Assembly (NCBI GenBank): GCA_963717195.1
Contig: CAVQVR010000009.1
Location: forward strand, 310,001-374,000
Reading direction: 5' to 3'
Source: JACDAE01 sp963717195
Lineage (GTDB): Bacteria; Chloroflexota; Ktedonobacteria; Ktedonobacterales; Ktedonobacteraceae
Length of the DNA: 64,000 nucleotides
Of the stretch, positions 9,094-19,206 are shown in pieces. A program made the translations under genes and the position numbers. Position 1 is the stretch's first letter; the number at the start of each line of letters is the position of its first letter. The notes beneath the pieces were generated by a model. It was not told where the DNA came from and searched no databases. It saw only the letters and a list, made by a program, of their open reading frames with translations.

Positions 9094-10055
9094 TTAACCG
9101 AACTTTTTAAGATCTTGTAGTAGTTCTGTAAATGCCTGTTGATAGGCAGTGGCATCTTGCCAATGTATGAAATTCCTCTTCTGCCGACTTTGTAGCAAAG
9201 AAAAAGGATTATTTGCAGCAACGTCCAAAAAGCTTGATCGAGGCAGAGGGGAAAAAGAATAGTACGCTTTTGTTGCTTCTCTAGTATCATCGTTGCTTGC
9301 GCTTCTTGCCCCACCCAGTCATTAATAAGAGTGTGTTCTGAAAGGACCAGCAGCCAGGCGTCATGTAGCAGAAGCGTTTCTTTGATACGTCTGAGATCAT
9401 TGTCTTCATTATTAGGATCATGGAATAGAGACCAGCAGCGTATCCCATGGCTCTGAAGATCAGCATACAGACGAGAGACAAAGACGGAGTCCTGTAGTGA
9501 GGAACTGATAAAGCAAGAGAGATACTGAACGGGTGTAGTACGCAATGAATTCGTATAAGCGATGAAGTGCTCAGGAACGCCAACTCCTCTTAAGAAGGTT
9601 TCTGGAATCTGGCCTTCTGAACGGTACAGGGTGTGGGTATCGACATAGGAACGACCCTCATGCCGAACCGTCTCTAGCCCTTTTACAGTACTCAGATCAA
9701 CATTAGCAAAGTTCGTTCCACCCAGGAGCGCTTCTGCGAAATTTGCCTGATCGAGATTGCTTTCGCTCAGATTAGTCTGGCGCAGATCGGCTTGATAGAA
9801 ATGTGCCTGTCGCAGATCAGCCCGGTGAAGATTACAATCTTTAAGGGTCGCCTGCCAGAACGTAGCTTCCTGTAGATGGGCTTCTCTGAGAAAAGCATTT
9901 GTCAGGTTGACCTCGCTTAAGTTGGCACCTTTTAGATCGATACCACTTAGCTCGGCCCCTGCGAGATCTGGCTGTATTTCGGGTGATTCGCCTCTCCATT
10001 GGTTCCATGAGTCGCTTCCCTCGCGAAGAAGACTCACATGATACTGATTTGTCAC
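9094..10055 (-). CDS. Pentapeptide-repeat / TIR domain protein (C-terminus frameshifted)
   Basis: The GTG start at 10055 is preceded by a GAGAAAGAG stretch. Residues about 28-130 are pentapeptide repeats (A-x-L-x-x units such as LKGANLSEVNL). Residues about 175-300 are a TIR domain, with YLSCFISSS, CWSLFHDP and HDAWLLVLSEHTL. As read, the frame runs to 9048 and overlaps tmk by 46 bases with a nonsense tail. Adding one T at the T5 run (9227-9231, minus sense) restores LDVAANNPFSLL, RNFIHWQDATAY and QQAFTELLQDLKKFG, a typical TIR C-terminus. The stop then falls at 9094, directly against tmk. Related TIR proteins act in signalling or NAD-depleting defence; the role here is unknown. The catalytic Glu was not assigned. 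Confidence 0.85.
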
Positions 10056-10411
10056 TTTTTTCTCTTTCTCTCTTCAATGTCTCTCTTTGATTGGTCATCA
10101 ATGGATTGGCAAATAGGTCTCCGGAAAGTGCATCACCGACGATGCTCTGAAGAGAGGGGGGATAAATACAGCCTTGTCAGGCGATGCAATCTATCTTCAT
10201 TCCTTAATATTTATATTAACATATTTCGCTTTATGTATCAAATATTTGTGTGGGAGTGTATGTTCTAATAAAAGAAAAGCTTGATTGTATGGTGGAAAAC
10301 CTGTTTATAGTGTTCTGTCGGTTGTCATTTGAACGATCACACGGGCCTGTAAACGATCACACGGGCCTGTGATCGTTCAAATGACAAATGAGCCTGTTTA
10401 CTAGGGAAGTA
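10056..10411. other. Intergenic region with palindrome
   Basis: About 350 AT-rich bases between the TIR gene and the glycosidase-like lipoprotein. Apart from the palindrome at 10322-10387 I see no gene. An open frame at 10038-10268 has no coding character. Confidence 0.4.
10322..10387. repeat. Palindrome with nested direct repeat, family B
   Basis: Perfect 17-base arms (10322-10338 and 10371-10387) enclose two tandem copies of a 19-base unit (10332-10350 and 10352-10370) containing CACACGGGCCTGT. It lies 25 bases past the stop of the glycosidase gene, so it may serve as its terminator. The CACGGGCYTGT core recurs in the palindrome at 37464-37566 and near 63018. Confidence 0.7.
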
Positions 10412-11947
10412 TCAAAGGGCAAGCACCTCTACCTGGTAGGATTTGAGTGCCACAACTTTGTTACCAACGCCTACATTGAAGTTCCTTGTTGTTTTATTCA
10501 CAAGCATAACATGGCTGGATGAGGCGAGAGCTTCGATACTTTCGGGGTCGGAAACCGTTGTTTTGTAGATCTGTGTACCAGGACCGAAGTAGTCCTTAAA
10601 GGCTTTGTAAGAGTAATAGACAGGCAATGGCTTCCCTCCACCAGCATTGGGAGCTGTCCAGATACCGGAGTCGGAAGGTCCATTTGTGGCCCAGCCCCAT
10701 GAAAAGGCCACTGCCCCCCCAGCCTCCAGGAACTTGATCATTGCGTAAGATTTAATTGCGTTATTAAAATTATTGTCAGGCGTATTCCCATAAGGCATCG
10801 CATACCACTCAGCGAACCAGACAGGTAGTGTTGCGACTCCAGGATAGCGTTTTGGATTAAGAGAGCGCAGCCATTGCGTTAAATCCGCAAAGCGTTCGGA
10901 AGCAGTGAAAGGATCGGCGTTATTCACGTTGTCTTTATTTGAATTCCCCGTGTCCAGGGTAATAAATCCAGCACCAACTTTGTGCTGAAGCCAGTAGAGC
11001 ACAACGTCAAGGGATCGTTCGTCATATATGCCGTAAGCTTCGCGGATGTTAGAAAGATGGCTTTGATTGGGTGAAGACCAGCTATCGACAACTACATATG
11101 GACCACCTACTTTAATACTTCCCTTTGGAATATTTAATTCGCTTGCTACCTGCATAAGTCGATTGTATACTTGATTATACATGTAGGTGTACCCATTGGT
11201 AGCGTTTGGTCCGCTGGGGTTGCCAGGGCTATCATTGTAGTCATACGCATTTGTGCCGGGGTTATAGTATCCTTTCAATTCGTTCCAGACTTGAAAGTAG
11301 CGGACGTTGTAGGGCGGAGCCATATAGCGTTCCGCGACCCGTTGCACGAGAAGTAGCCAGTCGTCCATCTTGTTATCCAGGATACGTGAATTATACGCAA
11401 TATTTGACCATTCATCAGATGAATTCAGGACACTCGTAGTGCCGTTAGCTTGTAATTGTCCCTTCATCCACCAGGGAGCCTCGCTTAATGTAATAACAGG
11501 GATGCCGCCTGTAGCGGAAATAAGTTGCAAACGACTGTCCAGATAGCCCCAATTGGTCGGCTCTGGTTGATTGGGATCAGGCCAGGGGTCGGGAGCCCCC
11601 CACGCCATGATTGGTGTATCCTCATAAGGGAAAGCTTGTTTGACTAAAGATTTTGCGTTGTTAATTGCGCTGAGGTTATTATTCCCCTGTGGATAGTCTA
11701 ATCCCTGGTCAACATAAGTGATGCCCGGTGAAAACTGACTGACAACAGTGGGTGTAGATCGATCAACCGCCACTCTTATATCCGGAGTAACCTGTGTTGC
11801 TGGTACGGAGGAAAGAGCATCACTACTGGAATTGGAACAGGCAGCGAGTATAAAGGATAGAAGTACGGTAAGTACTAAAATGATTGTGGTATTTTTATAT
11901 GTACGACTTCTAAGGGCTATTTGAGAGTGCTTAACCTTGCTAATCAT
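10412..11947 (-). CDS. Lipoprotein with glycoside hydrolase (clan A, GH39-like) fold
   Basis: The 511-residue protein has an N-terminal signal with lipobox ILAAC (Cys37), so it is probably anchored outside the membrane. The rest resembles a TIM-barrel glycosidase. The general acid/base candidate is Glu223 in QVWNELKGYY at the end of strand 4, and the nucleophile candidate is Glu380 in VWFAEWYAMP on strand 7, the clan A arrangement. A C-terminal beta region follows. The exact family and substrate are not settled; GH39-like is a best guess. AAGGAGG lies inside the last codons of the upstream gene, 4 bases away, so translation is coupled. It is the last gene of the glycan locus and could trim the exported polymer. 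Confidence 0.75.
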   Translation of the reverse strand: MISKVKHSQIALRSRTYKNTTIILVLTVLLSFILAACSNSSSDALSSVPATQVTPDIRVAVDRSTPTVVSQFSPGITYVDQGLDYPQGNNNLSAINNAKSLVKQAFPYEDTPIMAWGAPDPWPDPNQPEPTNWGYLDSRLQLISATGGIPVITLSEAPWWMKGQLQANGTTSVLNSSDEWSNIAYNSRILDNKMDDWLLLVQRVAERYMAPPYNVRYFQVWNELKGYYNPGTNAYDYNDSPGNPSGPNATNGYTYMYNQVYNRLMQVASELNIPKGSIKVGGPYVVVDSWSSPNQSHLSNIREAYGIYDERSLDVVLYWLQHKVGAGFITLDTGNSNKDNVNNADPFTASERFADLTQWLRSLNPKRYPGVATLPVWFAEWYAMPYGNTPDNNFNNAIKSYAMIKFLEAGGAVAFSWGWATNGPSDSGIWTAPNAGGGKPLPVYYSYKAFKDYFGPGTQIYKTTVSDPESIEALASSSHVMLVNKTTRNFNVGVGNKVVALKSYQVEVLAL

Positions 11948-11951
11948 CTCC

Positions 11952-12587
11952 TCACGCCTCCTTACCTGATAATGCTGGTTTTTCGAGACGAACTGTCTTT
12001 TCTTGTGTGTCTTCCTGGAACGACTGATAGAATTGGAGTGAAATAACAGGTCTCTCCTGAGTATCTTCAGGATCTTCTATATTTTCGGTATCAATTCTCA
12101 ATTCTCTATCTTCTGCGTCTTCAGGATCAGATCTCATCTCGAAGCCCTTTGTGTCTTCAGGATCGCTTCTCGTTTCTGTGTTTTCGCTATCAAATCTCAT
12201 CTTTGTATCCTTGCTATTTGGCGGCACTGGTTCAACTACAGTCGATGTAGAGCGTAGAATAACTAGTTGCGCGATTCCCCCACTGAAACAGAAACCGATC
12301 AAAAAACTCATGATATGTATAGGTGACCATTGCCCGGCATAGAGTATAATGCCCGCAACAAAAGCGTCAAGAGTGAAGCTCAATACAATAGCAAGCATCC
12401 ATTCTACAGCCGTTTCATCAGTACGGAAGAAGCGCACTATGGTCATGCCTGGAATGATAAAGAGAAAGCACATAATCACTGCTGGACGTATCCACGCTCC
12501 TGGAAACAGGAAGGTGATAAGAGTCACTGCCAGGGTAAAGAGCAGAATAATTATGGGCCATACCCATGTTAACCATCGTACACGCAT
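11952..12587 (-). CDS. Four-span membrane protein with acidic cytoplasmic repeat tail
   Basis: 211 residues. About four hydrophobic segments occupy residues 5-110 (WPIIILLFTLAVTLITFLF onward). A charged tail follows, with repeated units of the form DPEDxxxxELRxD/SDPED between about 130 and 180. AAAGGAAC precedes the ATG. It lies between the giant flippase fusion and the glycosidase-like lipoprotein on the same strand. I do not recognise the family; the membrane part is loosely reminiscent of DUF1616. It is probably an accessory factor of the glycan locus. Confidence 0.7.
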   Translation of the reverse strand: MRVRWLTWVWPIIILLFTLAVTLITFLFPGAWIRPAVIMCFLFIIPGMTIVRFFRTDETAVEWMLAIVLSFTLDAFVAGIILYAGQWSPIHIMSFLIGFCFSGGIAQLVILRSTSTVVEPVPPNSKDTKMRFDSENTETRSDPEDTKGFEMRSDPEDAEDRELRIDTENIEDPEDTQERPVISLQFYQSFQEDTQEKTVRLEKPALSGKEA

Positions 12588-12660
12588 GACGATTTGTTCC
12601 TTTGTATATTAAGCTTTATCATTATTATAAACTCTATGACAAGCAATCGTGATACTCCCA

Positions 12661-15600
12661 TCAATGTTTGTTATTCGCTGTCTGATCAACAAATACAAAA
12701 ACTTGTGCGTCACGATTACTATATATTTGTACAAATCTTTTAGAATTGAGCATTACTTTCTCTAAATGATCAAGTGTTCCGGGCCGTACACCATCGGAAT
12801 CAGCTGTAGCTTTCTGAGCGCGGGTGATGATTATATACGTCCTGGGACTATTGCTCTCGTTCGCTTTTATGTATTGAATAATTGCGTTCACATTTTCGTC
12901 AATAACGGCATCGGGAAGGTCTTCACCCAGTGAAGCAGTATTGTAGAGCTCGAAGCCCTGAGCTTCCCAGGGAGTTCCATCCCAGGCTTCAATAAAGAAC
13001 GAAGATGGCGGGGCAACGCTATAGAGATAGTGAACTCCTGCCAGTTCTTGAGGTGTCATATAATCCATATTTTCATTGCCGTAACGGGTGAAAAAGAAAG
13101 CTCCTAGCAGGACGAAACAGGTGATAAGAATGCCGCCATTCATCCATACAAATGCTTTGCGAGAGGAGGGAGTAAAAAAGATTGCTGCAGCGAAAAAGGT
13201 CATCATAGGAAGCGTGAAAAGGTAGATGCGCAGAAGCATCTCGCCTCCGTATGATTGTACCAGTAATATCGGGAAGGGCGCGATAGCCAACAAAACGTAG
13301 GTTATATCACGGTAACCTTTGCGCAGGCGCAGAACGCCTCCTATGAATGCAAGTCCCCATATAAAGGCGGTCATTAAAAGACGGATGTTACTAATAAAAT
13401 CATGCTCTTTGTCTCCTACCAGGGCTCGGCTGGTTACATTTTGTGTGACCACATTATTTATATGGCTAAAGTCTCCAATAATGTTGTTTAAGTTACTGGC
13501 TAAATACGGTTGGGCCATAGTGAGAATCCATGTGGCGGTCATAAGTATCATCAACGCTGGTAACCAGAACGGTTTGCAGCGGCGAAAGATGATCAGTGCA
13601 GTCACGCTGGCAATAGTAAGGAATGGTGTAAGGGGATGGCTGAATACTATCAATCCAAAGACTGCTATAAGGCTGACGAGTAGTGCGACACGTTGTGGCC
13701 TGCTGCTGGGAGTAATATAGGTATCGGGAGCAATCAACCAGACATAGATACCCTGTGCGAGAGGAAAAAGCCGTCCCAGGCGCTGCCAGCGTGGTCCTAA
13801 TGTCGGAAGCTGCTCTTTTGGTGATATCTTGAACCATTTAAGCAGAATCGCGATAACAACCAGGTATAAGAAGAAATTCAGACCCTGTGGCGAAAAGTAG
13901 TCCTGCGCTATCCAGTTCGTCAGATAGAAAAACCAGGTACTAAACCATATGATGCGTTTATCAGTGGTCATCGAGGTGAAAATCACATAAAGCGGAAAAA
14001 AGTAGATCAGATTTAAGAAAACAGGAGACCATGCTGCGTAAGAGAGAATGGTACTATAGCCGGCGATTTTGGTCAGGAAGGCGCTGAAGATGAAGAAACC
14101 GGCCCAGTCAAAGTAAGCATCCAGTCCAGGAGCAACCCCTCCGTGACGTATGATATAGTCCGTGTATCCTGCATGTCGGTACACAACGTCAAAACGCGGT
14201 ACTGCCTCGATAAGTGCTGTAATGCCGTAAAGCATAAATATCAGGATGAGGATGTGGAGGAGAATAACTGGCACTCTTTTCTTTTTTTGCCACATTGTCA
14301 AACAGAAGCTCGTTGTTAGCAAGAAGAGAGGAATGATAGTGGCAGGTGGTAATACTGAGATCAGTCCAAGGTCTGTCATATTCCTCAGGTGTATGCCTTG
14401 TAGTGAAATGTACCATAGCAGAAGGGAGCAGAAGGGAAGCACTACCGTTACTATAGCGCCAGCCGTTGAAGCAATTGACCGTCTTTTTGCAGCAACCAAT
14501 GGTTTTTCTGCGGTAGAGGTCTGCTCTGTGGAAGCGACAAGAAGTTCCTCATCGATTTCCTTGCTACTAATAGACGCTTCTTCTGAAGTGAAAGGTGGTT
14601 CTTCGTCAATCTCCTCGATGATGATAGGTTGTACTTCTAAGGTAGCATACTGTTTTTTGCCAATTTCTTTGATGCTTTTACCACAAGTGCCACAAAATTT
14701 TGCCTGTTCAGGCAAAATCGTATGACATTGAGGGCAGAGCGTTCTGGGTGACGAAGAGATTTCCTCGCTTGCTTCGATACTCTCAGCGGTCGCATAAGCA
14801 GGCTCGCTGGTGGATTTCTCACTTGCATCCAGTTTGATGCCACAATGGCTGCAAAAAATTACATTTTCTGGTAATGAAGCATGACACTGAAGACAACAGA
14901 GTACGGAAGATGAAGAGGGGATATCTGCAATCACCTGCGTTTTTTCCTGAGTAGTGTCAACGGGCACGGAGATTTTCAGCAACTGTTGTGTTTCTGTCAG
15001 TGCATCGGCAACTGAAGCAGGGACTTTTGGCAGTCGTTGTAATTTTGTCCGTCTATCAACTGTAGGAACTGCGTTGGTAGATGATGAGAGTCTCACCGAT
15101 TTATGTTTTTCAGTGATTGAAATCGAGATACTCAAAAGCTTCTGCATCTCCAATTCAACTGGAATAGCTGGAAGCGGTCGCGTGGTAGCTTTAAAGAAGG
15201 TAGGCAGGAATACACTTGGAAGGAGTTCGGTTTCTTCCATTTCATCATCTGGAACATAGGCGCTTAATTGCGCTGCCATTTCCTCGATCTCATCAGTGTT
15301 TGAGGCAGAAGTATGCAGGTATGTTTGTAGCGCCTCCTGTTTCTTGAGAGGAGTAGGAGAGATGCCAGGACTATGCCGGGTCTCTAATGGGGTAGTGTTA
15401 AAAAGAAAGAGGTTTTCTTGCTTCTTGAGAGAAGTAGAAGCGATAGCAGGAACCTGCCAAATTTCTAATGGGATGGTGTCAACAAGAGAGAAGTTTTCTT
15501 GTACTTCTGTAGATGGATGGAACTGGACGGCTCTGAATACAGCAGGAAACATAAACACAGCCTCAATACATATAGCCATCGTCCATCCAGCGCTTAATCC

Positions 15601-16797
15601 CAGCAAGCCTCCCACGTGGGCACCCAGAGCAGCAGCACCCAGTTCAATAAGACTGCCAATGGCAACTGGAAGCATGGCGTTCAGCAACTTTTTATGAATA
15701 CGACTGATAGCTATATAGTGGAACTTGATAATCATGGGGAATGCAGCCAGGCTCACGATGCGTAGACACCAGGCGGCCTGTTCGGCATAGGTATGGCCGA
15801 AGAGTTCTAATATTTGAGTGGCGCCGATCTGTATGACGATATTAGCTCCCAGGCTGGTGATGAGAGCCAGGTTGAGAGTCATACGTGTTTTACGTGCAAT
15901 CTCTTCTGCTGGAGCAGTATTGATGGCATAGAGTACAGTAGTGAGCGCATAGGTGGCGGTAAAAACAAAGCTAGAGATCATCCAGGCAATATAAAACCAG
16001 GCATTGGTCGTCGCAGAAAGCATAATCGTGACCAGCACTGGGAGTGTCGTCGTTGATACCTGTTGAATCAGATTGAGCATATGGTGCTGCAGAGCTGATA
16101 ATCCGAGCTTACGTAGCAGGCTCCAATCTGGCAGTATATGTTTTAGAGAGGAGCGTTTCTTGATAAGGACAAAAATGGCGAGAGGAAGGAGTGAAACGAC
16201 ATTGCCCACTGCCCATGTTGCATAAATTGCTACCCCACCTTTAGAAAAGAGAGAGAAATGCAATGCTAGCCCAAGTATAAATAGTGCAGCAAGTTTTGAG
16301 GCTGCAAAAAGTGTATTGCGCCAGAACTGTAATTCTCCACGCAGAAGACCAATAAGAGCCTGGTCAAGAACAATAACGATTGATGTGAGGCTCACACCAG
16401 CCGCGAAAATCAGCACGCTGCCAATATTTGTTCCTAGCGGTAGAAAGCCTGCTGAGACTAAAGGTGCAAGCAGTGCGAATAGAATGCCAGCAAGTCCCCC
16501 CACCAGACCAACGAGGAGCAGTGCCGTGCTGATAAGGGACGCTTCTTTCCCTGGTTGACGAGGTAACTCACCAATTAATAACGTGCCCAGACCTAATACA
16601 CAAACGGCTCCAAGAAGCATCATGGCGGATACCGCAGCAGATGCGAGGCCTACCGCATTGGGGTGGAATTGCCGTGCAGCCACCCACCAGTAACCAAATC
16701 CCAGAACGCCTGTGACCAGTGTCGTACAAACAAGAGATCCAGCATTGATGAGCATAACACGATTCGTTTTTAGCCATTGATAGAGTTGCGTTTTCAC
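12661..16797 (-). CDS. Giant fusion: polysaccharide flippase, two zinc ribbons, multi-span glycosyltransferase-like region
   Basis: The 1378-residue protein starts with GTG overlapping the upstream stop (GTGA). Residues 1-425 form a Wzx/MVF-type oligosaccharide flippase with about 12-14 spans (VLGFGYWWVAARQFHPNAVG at the start). Residues 430-630 are a Thr/Ser/Pro-rich linker with a duplicated TPLExR/SLKKQE unit. Two zinc ribbons follow (Cys635/638/649/652 and Cys688/691/702/705), then an acidic linker. Residues 785-1330 hold another multi-span membrane region (QDYFSPQGLNFFLYLVV; an extracytoplasmic HAGYTDYI loop) that resembles GT39/PMT-like or DUF2206-type proteins. The order suggests one chain that flips and extends a lipid-linked glycan. 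I know of no standard family with this composition. Confidence 0.8.
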   Translation of the reverse strand: MKTQLYQWLKTNRVMLINAGSLVCTTLVTGVLGFGYWWVAARQFHPNAVGLASAAVSAMMLLGAVCVLGLGTLLIGELPRQPGKEASLISTALLLVGLVGGLAGILFALLAPLVSAGFLPLGTNIGSVLIFAAGVSLTSIVIVLDQALIGLLRGELQFWRNTLFAASKLAALFILGLALHFSLFSKGGVAIYATWAVGNVVSLLPLAIFVLIKKRSSLKHILPDWSLLRKLGLSALQHHMLNLIQQVSTTTLPVLVTIMLSATTNAWFYIAWMISSFVFTATYALTTVLYAINTAPAEEIARKTRMTLNLALITSLGANIVIQIGATQILELFGHTYAEQAAWCLRIVSLAAFPMIIKFHYIAISRIHKKLLNAMLPVAIGSLIELGAAALGAHVGGLLGLSAGWTMAICIEAVFMFPAVFRAVQFHPSTEVQENFSLVDTIPLEIWQVPAIASTSLKKQENLFLFNTTPLETRHSPGISPTPLKKQEALQTYLHTSASNTDEIEEMAAQLSAYVPDDEMEETELLPSVFLPTFFKATTRPLPAIPVELEMQKLLSISISITEKHKSVRLSSSTNAVPTVDRRTKLQRLPKVPASVADALTETQQLLKISVPVDTTQEKTQVIADIPSSSSVLCCLQCHASLPENVIFCSHCGIKLDASEKSTSEPAYATAESIEASEEISSSPRTLCPQCHTILPEQAKFCGTCGKSIKEIGKKQYATLEVQPIIIEEIDEEPPFTSEEASISSKEIDEELLVASTEQTSTAEKPLVAAKRRSIASTAGAIVTVVLPFCSLLLWYISLQGIHLRNMTDLGLISVLPPATIIPLFLLTTSFCLTMWQKKKRVPVILLHILILIFMLYGITALIEAVPRFDVVYRHAGYTDYIIRHGGVAPGLDAYFDWAGFFIFSAFLTKIAGYSTILSYAAWSPVFLNLIYFFPLYVIFTSMTTDKRIIWFSTWFFYLTNWIAQDYFSPQGLNFFLYLVVIAILLKWFKISPKEQLPTLGPRWQRLGRLFPLAQGIYVWLIAPDTYITPSSRPQRVALLVSLIAVFGLIVFSHPLTPFLTIASVTALIIFRRCKPFWLPALMILMTATWILTMAQPYLASNLNNIIGDFSHINNVVTQNVTSRALVGDKEHDFISNIRLLMTAFIWGLAFIGGVLRLRKGYRDITYVLLAIAPFPILLVQSYGGEMLLRIYLFTLPMMTFFAAAIFFTPSSRKAFVWMNGGILITCFVLLGAFFFTRYGNENMDYMTPQELAGVHYLYSVAPPSSFFIEAWDGTPWEAQGFELYNTASLGEDLPDAVIDENVNAIIQYIKANESNSPRTYIIITRAQKATADSDGVRPGTLDHLEKVMLNSKRFVQIYSNRDAQVFVFVDQTANNKH

Positions 16798-18149
16798 GAC
16801 ACCAACTTCCCTTTTTTCACCTGTGAGGCAGCATCTACTCCAAATGTAGTCAACGCTTTACGTTGGCCTCGTGTAACCCAGCGACTTTTTAGATAGACGA
16901 ATGGGCCACGCAACATGCCTTTTCGTGACATCGTTGCCAGTTCTTTTGGATAAACGGTTGATTGTTGTTTACTTTTTCGGGGGCGGCTAGACCTGTTGGT
17001 AAGAAGGTCATAAGGTATCTTCGTAAAGAGATCAAGCAGCAATTGGGGATGATCAAGCAAATTCTTGGTTACATAAGCGGTTGCCCCTATTCCGTAATGA
17101 TAGATCTGCTGGCATAGGGCCGTATACTCTCTCCGATTTTTGTGGTAGACCAGTGATGCTGGCTCGTATACCACATGATAACCTCGCATAAGCACCTTGA
17201 AGTATGCGGCGATATCTTCACCACTCTGCACAAGACCTTGTGTACCAAGGGCAGGATCGAAACCACCAATGCTGCGTAAGAGATCGGCTCTAAAGGCCAT
17301 GCTTGCACCAGCGCCAAACAACGCTACTTTGTAAAGATGCACATGCCGTTTCTGTTTACTAAAGATGTGCTGCGTAAAACGCCAGGCGTCGTTATATCCA
17401 CTTTGTTCGTCATGTTTCTCGAATAAGATCTGCGCAGGCGTTTCAAGTTCAGCTGAGAGTATGAGACCAGTAACACACCCTACATTAGAAGTTACGTGAA
17501 ACGCTTTGACCAGTTCAGTCAGCCAATGGTGGTCAACGATGACATCATCATCAGCAAATGCTAGAATCTCTCCCTTTGCAGACTGTATTCCTCTATTGCG
17601 TGCCCAGGAAACTCCTGGGTGATCTTCGCGTACATAGCGTACTTGCGGTAGATCCTGATAGGTCTCTCGAATGAAATTAGCCGTTGTGTCTGTGTCTGGT
17701 GCATTATCAACAACGATGATTTCATACCGTGGATAATCTAAAGACAACAGCGCTCCGAGACAGCCAGGAATTCTTTCTGGACGTTCGTGCGTAGGGATAA
17801 TGACGCTGACGAAGGGTGCATCTGCCAGAAAATCTTCTCGTTCCTTAATGCAATGGGCAGTATCAAGGCAGAGAAGACCTTCCGCATCGAGCCTTCTGAC
17901 TGTTGGCAAGTTATCCTGTTGCAGATGTGTGTTGATCTGTGTATTCAATGCACTCCATATATGCTGTGCACATTCGCCAGCGCTTACCGGACCGTGAACA
18001 AGGTCAAGCTCAATCGTACCTAATGGATGGCTATGTAAACGAATCAGGCATAAAGCCTGTCGGTAGATACACCCTTTATCTTCAGGCACCACTGAGGGCA
18101 GAGGTTGCCCTATCTCGATTTCTAAAATGCGTATAGGCGTCAGATCCAT
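16794..18149 (-). CDS. Family 2 glycosyltransferase
   Basis: 451 residues. After about 110 residues of unclear function comes a GT-A domain: VSVIIPTHERP (about 113-124), EIIVVDNAPD, WARNRGI and the nucleotide-sugar/metal motif FADDD (about 197-201), then GFDPALGTQGL and SGEDIAAYFKV. The C-terminal 100 residues are basic. It transfers a sugar onto a growing glycan at the cytoplasmic membrane face; donor and acceptor are not predictable. The ATG at 18149 has only a weak AGAGAG-type site. The stop overlaps the start of the flippase fusion by 4 bases. Confidence 0.88.
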   Translation of the reverse strand: MDLTPIRILEIEIGQPLPSVVPEDKGCIYRQALCLIRLHSHPLGTIELDLVHGPVSAGECAQHIWSALNTQINTHLQQDNLPTVRRLDAEGLLCLDTAHCIKEREDFLADAPFVSVIIPTHERPERIPGCLGALLSLDYPRYEIIVVDNAPDTDTTANFIRETYQDLPQVRYVREDHPGVSWARNRGIQSAKGEILAFADDDVIVDHHWLTELVKAFHVTSNVGCVTGLILSAELETPAQILFEKHDEQSGYNDAWRFTQHIFSKQKRHVHLYKVALFGAGASMAFRADLLRSIGGFDPALGTQGLVQSGEDIAAYFKVLMRGYHVVYEPASLVYHKNRREYTALCQQIYHYGIGATAYVTKNLLDHPQLLLDLFTKIPYDLLTNRSSRPRKSKQQSTVYPKELATMSRKGMLRGPFVYLKSRWVTRGQRKALTTFGVDAASQVKKGKLVS

Positions 18150-18201
18150 TTTTATTCTTGTATACTCTCTCTCTAGATTGGAATGAAGCTAATTTACATC
18201 C

Positions 18202-19206
18202 TTAATGTGTTTTCACAGGTAATGTATGTTTAAAGCCTTCCTGTGTGCTAACTTCTGTCTCTTTCTGTGCAAAACGCTGTGTGATAGAACCAACCAGATA
18301 GCCGGTTATGGTGGTGATCAAACCAACAACTATCGCTCCTGCACGCTTTATACCTACTATATCTTGTTGGAAAAGGGTATCGGTCACTCCGCACCTCACG
18401 CCTCGGGCAAGATTGCTAATAATATAAGATCGTTCGGAGGCCAGTCCATCTTTTGTCCCTACATACTGAGCGACCACTGCTTTAGACAGCCCCTCGGCAT
18501 AACAGCGTGAACGAAAGTAGCGCCATGTGGCTCGAGTTGCCGGGATACGGTGATGAATGATAGCATTTGGCTCATAGAGGAAGATCCTCTCTGGCCAGTG
18601 ATGCCTGGCACGAATGCAGAACTCCGTCTCTTCTCCACCCATGGGACGTGCACTACTGTCCCTTCCAATCCCGCTACGGAAACCACCAATGACCTCAAAC
18701 AGCTCTCGTCGATAGCAGGTGCAGCCACCGAACGGATTACGCACAATGATTGGCTGCTCTGGACGTTGCTGATACGTGCAACCGAGCGTCCAATAAAATT
18801 CTTCTGGAAACCATCCAGGTTGCCTGCTCAGCCAATAGGGTTCGACCGTTCCGCCAGTACCCATGACCTGGGGGTCTTCGCAACAGTGGCATAAACGAGC
18901 CAACCAGTCTGGCTCGGCCATTGCATCATCATCAAGAAAGGCGACCAGGGATCCCTGTGCTGTAGCTACTCCACTGTTGCGTGCACCGGATAAACCTTGC
19001 GGCTCGCTATTGGCTATGCCAACGGCGTCAGGGAAGTATGTATGCACACGTTCTAGCAGGCCAGGGTTATGATCCACAACAATAATGATCTCGCGTGCCG
19101 GAATACTCTGTTGCCGCACCGACTCAACAGCTGCCACAAGATCATCCCAGCGTTTCTCCGTATAGGCGCAGATAATTACGGAAGCATCAAGTATTGTCTC
19201 TGTCAT
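18202..19206 (-). CDS. Family 2 glycosyltransferase
   Basis: The start is the ATG at 19206 (MTETILDASVIICAYTEKRW), preceded by AAGGAGGG and overlapping the deacetylase stop by 4 bases (ATGA). The 334-residue GT-A protein has SVIICAYTEKRWDDL, REIIIVVDHNP, LSGARNSGV, FLDDDA (the DxD-type motif) and GGEETEFCIRA. A hydrophobic stretch near the C-terminus (GAIVVGLITTITGYLVG) may tether it to the membrane. The overlap with the deacetylase indicates a coupled operon. Confidence 0.88.
   Translation of the reverse strand: MTETILDASVIICAYTEKRWDDLVAAVESVRQQSIPAREIIIVVDHNPGLLERVHTYFPDAVGIANSEPQGLSGARNSGVATAQGSLVAFLDDDAMAEPDWLARLCHCCEDPQVMGTGGTVEPYWLSRQPGWFPEEFYWTLGCTYQQRPEQPIIVRNPFGGCTCYRRELFEVIGGFRSGIGRDSSARPMGGEETEFCIRARHHWPERIFLYEPNAIIHHRIPATRATWRYFRSRCYAEGLSKAVVAQYVGTKDGLASERSYIISNLARGVRCGVTDTLFQQDIVGIKRAGAIVVGLITTITGYLVGSITQRFAQKETEVSTQEGFKHTLPVKTH

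Noticed and set aside
9048..9230. C-terminal tail of the TIR gene as literally read
   Set aside because: The residues do not resemble TIR proteins and the frame overlaps tmk; the other frame restores the family ending.
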